A stretch of DNA of 64,000 nucleotides. Source: Shewanella sp. UCD-KL21. GTDB taxonomy: Bacteria > Pseudomonadota > Gammaproteobacteria > Enterobacterales > Shewanellaceae. Under the pieces are notes generated by a model. That model was not told where the DNA came from. It made no database searches and saw only the letters and a program-made list of their open reading frames with translations. Shown piece by piece: positions 57,845 to 64,000 of the stretch. How positions within the stretch are numbered: the first letter of the stretch is position 1; each line of letters begins with the position of its first letter. The stretch is taken from NCBI RefSeq assembly GCF_001957135.1, contig NZ_MPHK01000001.1, positions 392,583-456,582 on the forward strand. Reading direction: 5' to 3'. The translations under genes were made by a program, and so were the position numbers.

Positions 57845-58774
57845 ATGAAGGATTATAATAAGATACTCGTTGTCATAAACCCTATGACAGACCATCAACC
57901 TGCGTTAGCTAGAGCTGTAGAACTAGCCAGTAAGTCCAACGCAACTATCACTGCATTTCTCACTATTTTTGACTTCTCCTACGAGATGACCTCAATTTTA
58001 TCCAGTAATGAACGTGAAGCTATGCGCCAAGGCGTTATCGATCAACGTGAAACCTGGTTAAATGAAGCCATTGAAAGTTATACCAAGTCTGGAATTTCTA
58101 TCGATGCGAAAGTGGTTTGGCACAATCGTCCTTTTGAAAGTGTTATCAAATACGCTATCGATGAAAATTTCGATTTGTTGGTTAAAAGCACCCACGAGCA
58201 CGACAAACTTAAATCAATTATCTTCACCCCTACGGATTGGCATTTATTACGTAAAGCGCCAATTCCTGTATTGATGGTTAAAGAACACGACTGGCCAGTA
58301 GCAGGTAATATTGTTTGCGCAATAAACGTCGCCTCTGAAGATGAAGATCATCAGACTCTTAATTCCAAAGTCATTAAAAATGCCTTAAATTTAGCAGATA
58401 AGTTTTCAGCCAAAGTGCATTTGGTTAACGGCTATCCTGGCACCCCTGTCAATTTAGCCATAGAATTGCCCGAGTTTGATGCCGCAAGTTATAACGACAC
58501 GGTGCGAATGCAGCATGAACAACGGATCCAATCTATCGCCCATAGCTTTGATATTCCATTAGAAAATTGCCATGTTGAAGAAGGTCTGCCTGAAGATATT
58601 ATTCCTGAATTAGCCTCAAAGTTAGACGCTGAGTTAGTTATTTTAGGTACCGTGGGTCGTACTGGTTTTTCTGCCGCACTGATTGGTAATACCGCAGAGC
58701 ATGTTATTGACAGCATCAACTGTGATTTACTAGCTATCAAGCCAGATGGGTATAAGTCACCTCTAGAAGAGTAA
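57845..58774 (+). CDS. uspE: Universal stress protein UspE
   Basis: A 309-residue tandem Usp-domain protein. Domain 1 covers residues about 5-150 and ends with [13 protein letters not shown]; domain 2 covers about 155-305 with the ATP-type motif [21 protein letters not shown]. UspE proteins are linked to stress resistance and adhesion. GGAGG precedes the ATG. It follows etrA, as in other gammaproteobacteria, and has an FNR-type box upstream. Confidence 0.93.
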   Translation: MKDYNKILVVINPMTDHQPALARAVELASKSNATITAFLTIFDFSYEMTSILSSNEREAMRQGVIDQRETWLNEAIESYTKSGISIDAKVVWHNRPFESVIKYAIDENFDLLVKSTHEHDKLKSIIFTPTDWHLLRKAPIPVLMVKEHDWPVAGNIVCAINVASEDEDHQTLNSKVIKNALNLADKFSAKVHLVNGYPGTPVNLAIELPEFDAASYNDTVRMQHEQRIQSIAHSFDIPLENCHVEEGLPEDIIPELASKLDAELVILGTVGRTGFSAALIGNTAEHVIDSINCDLLAIKPDGYKSPLEE

Positions 58775-58809
58775 ATCCTTTACCCTAAGCCAGAATGCTG
58801 GAATAATAC

Positions 58810-58844
58810 GCGCCCTGAAACGAATGGTTACTGGGCGCTTTTTT
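58810..58844 (+). terminator. Terminator-like hairpin ending at the ttcA start codon
   Basis: GCGCCC pairs with GGGCGC and T6 follows, ending immediately before the ATG at 58845. It could end uspE transcription or act as an attenuator of ttcA. Confidence 0.7.
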
Positions 58845-59783
58845 ATGTCGCAAATGCAACAACAAAACAAACTACAATTGGATCGTCAAAATAAGCTCGA
58901 AAAAAAGCTCCGCCATGAAGTTGGCCGTGCTATCGGCGATTATCAAATGATTGAAGAAGGTGACATTGTCATGTGTTGCCTTTCAGGTGGCAAAGACAGT
59001 TATGCCATGCTTGATATTTTATTAAATTTACAAAAACGGGCACCGATTTCTTTTGAAATTGTCGCGGTAAATTTAGATCAAAAGCAACCTGGGTTCCCAG
59101 AAGATATTTTACCGGCCTATTTAGATAGTTTAGAAGTGGCCTACCATATCTTAGAAAAAGACACTTACTCGATAGTCAAAGATAAGATCCCAGAAGGTAA
59201 AACCACTTGCTCTTTATGCTCTCGCCTTCGTAGAGGAACCCTATACGGTTTCGCACAGCGGATCGGCGCCACTAAAATTGCCTTAGGTCACCATCGCGAC
59301 GACATCATTGAAACATTATTCTTAAATATGTTCTTTGGTGGCAAGATGAAAGCCATGCCACCAAAATTACTTTCTGATGATGGGGCTAACATGGTGATCC
59401 GTCCATTGGCCTACTGTAAAGAAAAAGACATCGCTGAATACGCAGACTTGAAACAGTTCCCGATTATTCCATGTAACCTTTGCGGCTCACAAGAAAATTT
59501 AAAACGTGGTGCAGTTAAAGACATGCTAAAACAGTGGGATGTGGATTTTCCAGGTAGAATCGAATCTATCTTCACTGCGATGCAAAATACCTCGCCGTCG
59601 CAAGGTGTTGATCGTAACCAATTTGATTTCTTATCACTTGAAAGAAATGCTGACGCACCGATGTCTGGCGCTGTGGCTGAATCAGAGCTACCGGCATTTG
59701 ATTTTCTTGATATGAATAACAACGGCCATATTAATCTTGATACTGCAGCAAGAATTGATGTTGTGAGTACCTACAAGCCGTAA
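58845..59783 (+). CDS. ttcA: tRNA 2-thiocytidine(32) synthetase TtcA
   Basis: A 312-residue PP-loop ATPase. [12 protein letters not shown] (about residues 46-57) is the P-loop; CSLC near 119 and CNLC near 208 are the two CxxC motifs that hold the iron-sulfur cluster. TtcA adds sulfur to C32 of some tRNAs. Start choice: ATG 58845 gives the usual N-terminus before [13 protein letters not shown]; an upstream ATG at 58824 lies inside the hairpin loop and is not favoured. No good Shine-Dalgarno precedes 58845. Confidence 0.93.
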   Translation: MSQMQQQNKLQLDRQNKLEKKLRHEVGRAIGDYQMIEEGDIVMCCLSGGKDSYAMLDILLNLQKRAPISFEIVAVNLDQKQPGFPEDILPAYLDSLEVAYHILEKDTYSIVKDKIPEGKTTCSLCSRLRRGTLYGFAQRIGATKIALGHHRDDIIETLFLNMFFGGKMKAMPPKLLSDDGANMVIRPLAYCKEKDIAEYADLKQFPIIPCNLCGSQENLKRGAVKDMLKQWDVDFPGRIESIFTAMQNTSPSQGVDRNQFDFLSLERNADAPMSGAVAESELPAFDFLDMNNNGHINLDTAARIDVVSTYKP

Positions 59784-59832
59784 TCGAATAACGTTTGATT
59801 ATACAGCAGTTTAATAAGTGCTGTAGATATAC

Positions 59833-59857
59833 AAAAGCCCTCTATTGAGGGCTTTTT
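59833..59857. terminator. Bidirectional terminator after ttcA
   Basis: AAAAGCCCTC pairs with GAGGGCTTTT, with T5 on one side and A4 on the other. It serves ttcA and the convergent DUF2987 gene. Confidence 0.85.
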
Positions 59858-59875
59858 CAATCTATCTAAAAAGTG

Positions 59876-60511
59876 TTACTCAACAAAAGGGCTAATGACT
59901 GCAGGAGTAGCTGAAAAAGAAATGTCATTTAATTCATTGAGTGTAAAGTTAGCCAGTTGTAGCGGCTCATTAATAAGCTGCTGTTTATTATCAATGCTAA
60001 CAGTTACCGGATAGTCAGTATCATTAAAACTAAAAGTAACACCAGATATTGGTTTTCTAAAATACTTCATCGGAAAACCCTGCTGACCATCCAATAACGC
60101 ATCCATATCATCTTTAACGGCAAGGATTTGCTGCTGATTATAGGATTGAAGCTGTTGCTTCGCCCTCACCTGCATTGCCACGCCACATCCTGTGGGATCA
60201 CCCTTCATGGTTAAGTTAATTAAACCGCGATCAGATTTTAACTGAGCATCATAAGGTAAAAAAAGCCGCTGCTGCTTATTAAAAGTTAATGGATATTGGT
60301 TTTTTTCAGTACTGATATCCCCGCTTAAAATAGTGCAAGCTTCAGTTTTAGGAACACTAAACACAATCTCAACTAACTGATAATTAGCTTTGTTGACCTG
60401 CTTTAATCTTTCGTAAAAACCGGCATAAGGAATAGATACCGTATCGGCAATTGAAAAAAAGCTTACCGAGAAAGCCACTGTGGCCATTGCTAATTTTGTT
60501 ATTATTTTCAT
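59876..60511 (-). CDS. DUF2987 exported protein
   Basis: A 211-residue protein with a signal peptide (residues 1-22, ending SFFSIADT). The mature part starts with IPYAGFYERLKQVNK, typical of DUF2987, a family seen mostly in Shewanella, Vibrio and relatives. Function unknown. It follows the Bax-like gene by three bases, so both are in one transcript and may serve the cell envelope. Confidence 0.82.
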   Translation of the reverse strand: MKIITKLAMATVAFSVSFFSIADTVSIPYAGFYERLKQVNKANYQLVEIVFSVPKTEACTILSGDISTEKNQYPLTFNKQQRLFLPYDAQLKSDRGLINLTMKGDPTGCGVAMQVRAKQQLQSYNQQQILAVKDDMDALLDGQQGFPMKYFRKPISGVTFSFNDTDYPVTVSIDNKQQLINEPLQLANFTLNELNDISFSATPAVISPFVE

Positions 60512-60514
60512 TAA

Positions 60515-61321
60515 CTATAATCCAGCTAAATAATTTTTATTATGACGCATCATTTGAAGTAATTCGTCGATATATTCATGCTTACGTTCTGAGTAATGTA
60601 ACAAGCCAAAGACCAATTCTTCTGCAGTAGGCTCGATATCTTGGGCTCTTAGATCAGCCCTGATTGAACGTAATAAATGGTAAGCCGAATTAGTATTCAG
60701 ATTAAGCAGGTATGCAGCTATTGAGTCCTCTGGGGTATCAAACGATGCAACTTCATGATTAAGCCCTGGGGTTCTTGATTGCGGCACCAAACCACAGCCT
60801 TTAGAAAAACACCATTGGCCAAAATAATTGTTACCTTCTGTAGCAAAGCGCGAACTGCCCCAACCAGTTTCATTGGCGGCTTGAATTAGTACCATTTTAA
60901 CTGGCACAGTATCGACGCGTTCAAGTAACGGTGTCAGTGTGATTAAATCAAACTTTTTTACTTGATATCGATATTTTTGAGTTAGCTTTTGTAACTTAAA
61001 AATTTCAGCATCAGTAAGCGGTTGCCCATTACTAAGGTTATTGAGAATAACGATCAAAAATTTTCTTTCTGCACTAATAATTGCATTTTGATGTTTGACT
61101 GCAGGCGTCATGTAATCAAAAAACGTTTGCTTCTTAGTCGGGATATCTGAAATGCTCGAAAAATCTGGCACTTGATTTGAAAGCTGTGGGTTTTCTTTTA
61201 TATCAGGAGTGGTTATCAAGATTTGTTCAATCGTTGGTACTAGCCAAGCTCTGATTAAAAAAATAACCATGATGACTACCCCCAAAGCAAGGGTAAACTT
61301 TCCAATTCTACCTGTTTTCAA
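60515..61321 (-). CDS. Bax-like glucosaminidase-domain protein
   Basis: A 268-residue protein anchored by one N-terminal helix (about residues 9-27). The catalytic domain at about 125-265 has the glucosaminidase signature LIQAANETGWGSSRFATEGNNYFGQWCF with the catalytic Glu, then SIAAYLLNLNTNSAYHLLR. The E. coli homologue Bax has the same layout. It likely cleaves peptidoglycan glycan strands in the periplasm. Confidence 0.88.
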   Translation of the reverse strand: MKTGRIGKFTLALGVVIMVIFLIRAWLVPTIEQILITTPDIKENPQLSNQVPDFSSISDIPTKKQTFFDYMTPAVKHQNAIISAERKFLIVILNNLSNGQPLTDAEIFKLQKLTQKYRYQVKKFDLITLTPLLERVDTVPVKMVLIQAANETGWGSSRFATEGNNYFGQWCFSKGCGLVPQSRTPGLNHEVASFDTPEDSIAAYLLNLNTNSAYHLLRSIRADLRAQDIEPTAEELVFGLLHYSERKHEYIDELLQMMRHNKNYLAGL

Positions 61322-61492
61322 TTAAAAGCCTTTATGTAATTTTTTTAGTGATTATACCGAGATTTACACGTAATAGAAGGGATGACTTGAAGCGATTAAT
61401 CGCTATTTTAACAGACTGAAATATTTCAATAATAGAGATTAAAAATGTACTATCTTAAGGTTTTTTATATCAAGTTTAGATAACTGATTAAG

Positions 61493-61521
61493 TAAAAATA
61501 ATGGGCCTTAAAGGCCCATTA
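61493..61521 (-). terminator. Terminator of the aminotransferase gene
   Basis: On the minus strand AATGGGCCTTT pairs with AAGGCCCATT, then ATTTTTA. It lies just after the aminotransferase stop codon. Confidence 0.8.
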
Positions 61522-61531
61522 TGCATTATCG

Positions 61532-62725
61532 TTAAAGCACCTGTGCAATCGCTTTACAAATCACAGGGATATTTTGTTTTGTCATTCCTGCAACGCTAAT
61601 ACGACCTGAGCCTACAATATAAACACCAAACTCTTCTTTTAAACGAGTGACTTGTTGCTTATTTAAACCAGAAAAACTAAACATACCGTTTTGACGTGAT
61701 ATAAAGCTAAAGTCTTGTGATACACCTTCTTGCTTTAAGGTATCTACAAATAAGGTTCTCATTTCAGCGATACGTTGACGCATAGCACTAAGCTCTGATT
61801 CCCATTCTTTACGTAAGCCATCATCAGATAAAATGGTACTCACAATTAAGCCACCATGAGCTGGAGGGTTTGAGTAACTCGCACGGATAGTCTTTTTAAT
61901 TTGGCTAAAACTTTTTTGCGCTACAACTTCTGTTTCAGCAACAACGGTTACTGCACCGATACGCTCATTATAAAGACCGAAGTTCTTTGAGAATGAGTTA
62001 GCGACCAATAATTCAGGCACTTTAGCAGCTACAGCACGTAAACCTTGTGCATCTTCTTCGATGCCGGCGCCGAAACCTTGATAAGCAAAATCAAATAAAG
62101 GAACCAATTGCTTGTCGCTACAGAGTTGACCGATGATTTGCCACTGCTCGATAGTCAAATCAATGCCGGTAGGGTTATGACAGCAGCCATGTAAAAGCAC
62201 GATGTCACCAGCTTGCGCAGTGTTTAGATCGCTGACCATAGCATCGAAATCCATGTCATGGGTTTCAGCTTTGTAATAACCGTATTCTTTTATCTCTAAA
62301 CCAGCTGTTTGAAAAATATTTTGATGGTTTGCCCATGTCGGGTTACTCACCCACAAGGTATTTGAGTCAGTATTGTTTACTAAAAATTCAGCAGCAACTC
62401 GTAAAGAACCCGTTCCGCCAGGTGCTTGAGCGGTAAATGCTCTTTTGTCGCGGATGATGGCACTGTCTTTACCAAATAATAAGCTTTGAACCACTTGGTT
62501 ATAACGCTCTACACCTTCAATTCCAAGATAGTTCTTTGTTTTCTCAGTCTCTAATAAAATGGCTTCAGCTTTTTTTACCGATGTCAGTACAGGAGTTTGA
62601 CCTGCTTCATCTTTGTAGATCCCAACACCTAAGTTAACTTTGTCTGTACGAGTATCTTTTTTAAAGGCATCGGTTAAACCTAAGATAGGATCTGCTGGCG
62701 CTTGAGAGATTTGAGAAAATATCAT
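61532..62725 (-). CDS. Class I aromatic/aspartate aminotransferase
   Basis: A 397-residue PLP enzyme. [13 protein letters not shown] (residues about 30-42), [10 protein letters not shown] near 190, DFAYQGFG near 222, the PLP Lys in [14 protein letters not shown] near 246, and the C-terminal RISVAGM with the carboxylate-binding Arg. This is the TyrB/AspC subgroup that transfers amino groups between glutamate and aromatic amino acids or aspartate. Whether it is mainly tyrosine or aspartate specific cannot be decided from sequence reading, so no symbol is given. Confidence 0.92.
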   Translation of the reverse strand: MIFSQISQAPADPILGLTDAFKKDTRTDKVNLGVGIYKDEAGQTPVLTSVKKAEAILLETEKTKNYLGIEGVERYNQVVQSLLFGKDSAIIRDKRAFTAQAPGGTGSLRVAAEFLVNNTDSNTLWVSNPTWANHQNIFQTAGLEIKEYGYYKAETHDMDFDAMVSDLNTAQAGDIVLLHGCCHNPTGIDLTIEQWQIIGQLCSDKQLVPLFDFAYQGFGAGIEEDAQGLRAVAAKVPELLVANSFSKNFGLYNERIGAVTVVAETEVVAQKSFSQIKKTIRASYSNPPAHGGLIVSTILSDDGLRKEWESELSAMRQRIAEMRTLFVDTLKQEGVSQDFSFISRQNGMFSFSGLNKQQVTRLKEEFGVYIVGSGRISVAGMTKQNIPVICKAIAQVL

Positions 62726-63047
62726 TACATCTTTCCTACTATTGAAGTGAACAACTTTTTTCTATTTATACCATTGTATGACTTTAGGAAGTAGTCACAA
62801 AAGACATTCTGGTAATAATTAGATCACAGTTTAAAGATTCATTAAAAATATTCCCATAAAACTAAATATTATTGATAAAAAGCACTCTAACTAAGTTCAT
62901 GGTTCAGTATTGTGTGTTTTTTATTTCAGATAGTCTTAATTGAGTACATCGAATAAAGAAAGACTGGTTAAAGTTTAACTGATGTAGTCTATTTACAAAC
63001 GACGAGGGATTTTGAGTAATATGTTTTATTTCAACAAATTTTGGATA
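62726..63047. other. Gene-free stretch between aminotransferase and tRNA operon
   Basis: About 320 AT-rich bases. I see no credible gene; a 60-codon frame on the minus strand here (62904-63086) runs over the tRNA terminator and has no family features. Confidence 0.55.
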
Positions 63048-63078
63048 CAAAAAAGCCCCAACTAATGTTGAGGCTTTT
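63048..63078 (-). terminator. Terminator of the tRNA operon
   Basis: On the minus strand AAGCCTCAAC pairs with GTTGGGGCTT, followed by T6. It is about 55 bases past the last tRNA. Confidence 0.85.
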
Positions 63079-63134
63079 CGCACCATACTTACGTATGTAA
63101 GTTCTCATCATTGCTAAGCAAAGACTAAGAATAA

Positions 63135-63220
63135 TGGTACCCGAGGCCAGACTTGAACTGGCACGCCTATTAAGCGAGGGATTTTAAATCCCTTGTGTCT
63201 ACCGATTCCACCACTCGGGC
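63135..63220 (-). tRNA. tRNA-Leu (anticodon TAA)
   Basis: An 86-base gene with acceptor GCCCGAG/CTCGGGT, a long variable arm, the T-loop GTTCAAGTC and encoded CCA. The anticodon loop in GGGATTTAAAATCCC reads TAA. Confidence 0.96.
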
Positions 63221-63264
63221 AAAAGTGTTGTTTTAATTGTTAATATAACAACTAAACAAAATTG

Positions 63265-63338
63265 TGGAGGCGCGACCCGGAGTCGAACCGAGGTCGACGG
63301 ATTTGCAATCCGCAGCATAGCCATTCTGCCATCGCGCC
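63265..63338 (-). tRNA. tRNA-Cys (anticodon GCA)
   Basis: A 74-base gene with acceptor GGCGCGA/TCGCGCC, T-loop GTTCGACTC, and encoded CCA. The anticodon stem-loop CGGATTGCAAATCCG reads GCA. Confidence 0.96.
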
Positions 63339-63356
63339 GTAATTCATTAAATGAAT

Positions 63357-63432
63357 TGGAGCGACATATCGGGTTCGAACCGATGACCTATACCTTGGCA
63401 AGGTATCGCTCTACCAACTGAGCTAATGTCGC
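63357..63432 (-). tRNA. tRNA-Gly (anticodon GCC)
   Basis: A 76-base gene with acceptor GCGACAT/ATGTCGC, T-loop GTTCGAACC and encoded CCA. The anticodon stem-loop ATACCTTGCCAAGGTAT reads GCC. It is the first gene of the Gly-Cys-Leu operon. Confidence 0.96.
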
Positions 63433-63476
63433 TTTACCGAATCAATAACAAGGTGTTGTCGTTGACTACGGGATGC

Positions 63477-63505
63477 ATTTTTACTGTTTTAAGCAATTCT
63501 GTCAA
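63477..63505 (-). promoter_or_regulatory. Promoter of the tRNA operon
   Basis: On the minus strand TTGACA (63500-63505), 17 bases, then AAAAAT (63477-63482), 44 bases before tRNA-Gly. The -35 is consensus and the -10 matches 4 of 6. Confidence 0.6.
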
Positions 63506-63751
63506 TGAAGTTTTATAGTTTTTTCGTTGTTTTCAGCGCGTTTGCCGCATAAATAAACGTATCGAATAAATATTAACTGAACTTGGTTAAAAGCTATTCG
63601 ACGTGAAAAATCTTTCTTTGATAAGACTGGGCTATTTCAGCTGAGAATATTAAAAAACTGCAATGTGATAATGATTTGCTAATAAAAAAGCACTTCAAAG
63701 AAGTAATGCCGATCGGTTAAGAACACTTGAACGATCCTGCAGATGAATGAT

Positions 63752-63784
63752 AATCCCTACCAGTATTCTGGTAGGGATTTTTTT
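63752..63784 (+). terminator. Terminator-like hairpin abutting the transposase start
   Basis: A 12-bp perfect stem (AATCCCTACCAG/CTGGTAGGGATT, loop TATT) is followed by T-rich sequence up to the ATG. It probably blocks read-through transcription or hides the ribosome site (TAGGGA). Confidence 0.75.
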
Positions 63785-64000
63785 ATGTTTGCGCAAGAGC
63801 TTGAGTTAGTTCATGAGTCAGTAGAAGAAAGTGGAGATTATGCTTCTGTAATGGAGGCTATCGATTCACAGTGGATAGAACAATCATTACTTTCAGCCAA
63901 CAAGGCAAGTATCCGTAATCGTCGTTTGCCTGCGCAGCAAGCCGTCTGGCTCGTGCTGTGGATGGGATTAATCCGTAATCAATCCATAAAAGAAGTCTGC
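63785..64000 (+). CDS. IS4-family transposase, N-terminal part
   Basis: The first 72 codons of a transposase. The segment RRLPAQQAVWLVLWMGLIRNQSIKEV matches the IS4 N-terminal domain found before the DDE catalytic domain. The frame is open to the window edge. The DDE residues would lie outside the window, so integrity cannot be judged. Confidence 0.85.
   Translation, partial: MFAQELELVHESVEESGDYASVMEAIDSQWIEQSLLSANKASIRNRRLPAQQAVWLVLWMGLIRNQSIKEVC

Larger units (their letters stand above)
63704..64000 (+). mobile_element. Left end of an IS4-group insertion sequence (cut by window edge)
   Basis: The sequence TAATGCCGATCGGTTAAG at 63704 closely resembles the end of IS4 itself as I remember it (TAATGCCGATCAGTTAAGG). 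It is followed by a transposase gene that runs out of the window. The right end and the target duplication are not visible. Confidence 0.8.

Noticed and set aside
62904..63086. 60-codon open frame on the minus strand
   Set aside because: It overlaps the tRNA terminator, has no ribosome site and no recognisable sequence; it is most likely chance.

Overview
The window looks like a chromosomal segment of a marine Shewanella. The strongest evidence is the right half: a cbb3 oxidase locus (ccoNOQP, ccoH, ccoI, ccoS), then an Fnr-type regulator that closely resembles EtrA as I remember it from Shewanella, then uspE and ttcA. A tRNA trio (Gly, Cys, Leu), a low-to-moderate G+C content and a Shewanella-type 160-bp terminal-repeat element agree with this. 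The assignment is by recognition only; no search was run.

Left accessory region (about 0.2-13.5 kb). One long minus-strand operon encodes a complete protocatechuate 4,5-cleavage pathway: dioxygenase LigA/LigB, dehydrogenase LigC, lactonase LigI, tautomerase GalD/LigU, hydratase LigJ and aldolase GalC/LigK. It ends with an aldo/keto reductase and a TSUP transporter. A divergent LysR regulator with two tandem DNA-binding domains lies upstream. Next come an AraC-type regulator and pobA (4-hydroxybenzoate 3-hydroxylase), so the locus as a whole can take 4-hydroxybenzoate to pyruvate plus oxaloacetate. A MITE-like element sits directly against the pobA start. Remnants of an RND pump gene and a LacI-family gene show ongoing decay.

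Middle region (13.7-34.5 kb). A DmdC-like acyl-CoA dehydrogenase and a frameshifted TonB-dependent receptor are followed by a plus-strand run: nitroreductase, alpha/beta hydrolase, DUF2855 protein, BASS-family transporter, glutathione S-transferase and two crotonases. I cannot match this set to a known pathway. A loose group of small membrane, VOC and pseudopilin genes follows. Then comes a compact minus-strand operon of a molybdopterin oxidoreductase, a DUF1295 membrane protein, a MoxR AAA+ ATPase and a VWA (CoxE-like) protein, with a c-type haem protein gene just upstream.

Acyl-CoA region (34.7-48.7 kb). Two minus-strand transcription units encode a beta-oxidation set. One has a MaoC hydratase, an MFE-2-like SDR, a thiolase and FadD. 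The other has a histidine-phosphatase-fold protein, SDR, old yellow enzyme, ACAD11-like dehydrogenase, APH-fold kinase, SDR and DmdC-like dehydrogenase. The two promoters share an identical 20-bp block, the same -35/-10 hexamers with 17-bp spacing, and an outer half-site at the same distance. This points to co-regulation, probably by the LysR gene divergent from the second unit. The APH kinase plus ACAD11-like pair suggests phosphorylation-dependent breakdown of hydroxyacyl-CoAs.

Right core region (48.9-64 kb). It holds a small gene with a Fur-like box on its promoter, a lipoprotein gene divergent from ccoN with two FNR-like boxes between them, the cbb3 and maturation genes, etrA, uspE and ttcA, a DUF2987 protein, a Bax-like glucosaminidase, an aromatic/aspartate aminotransferase and the tRNAs. 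The left end of an IS4-group insertion sequence is cut off by the window edge.
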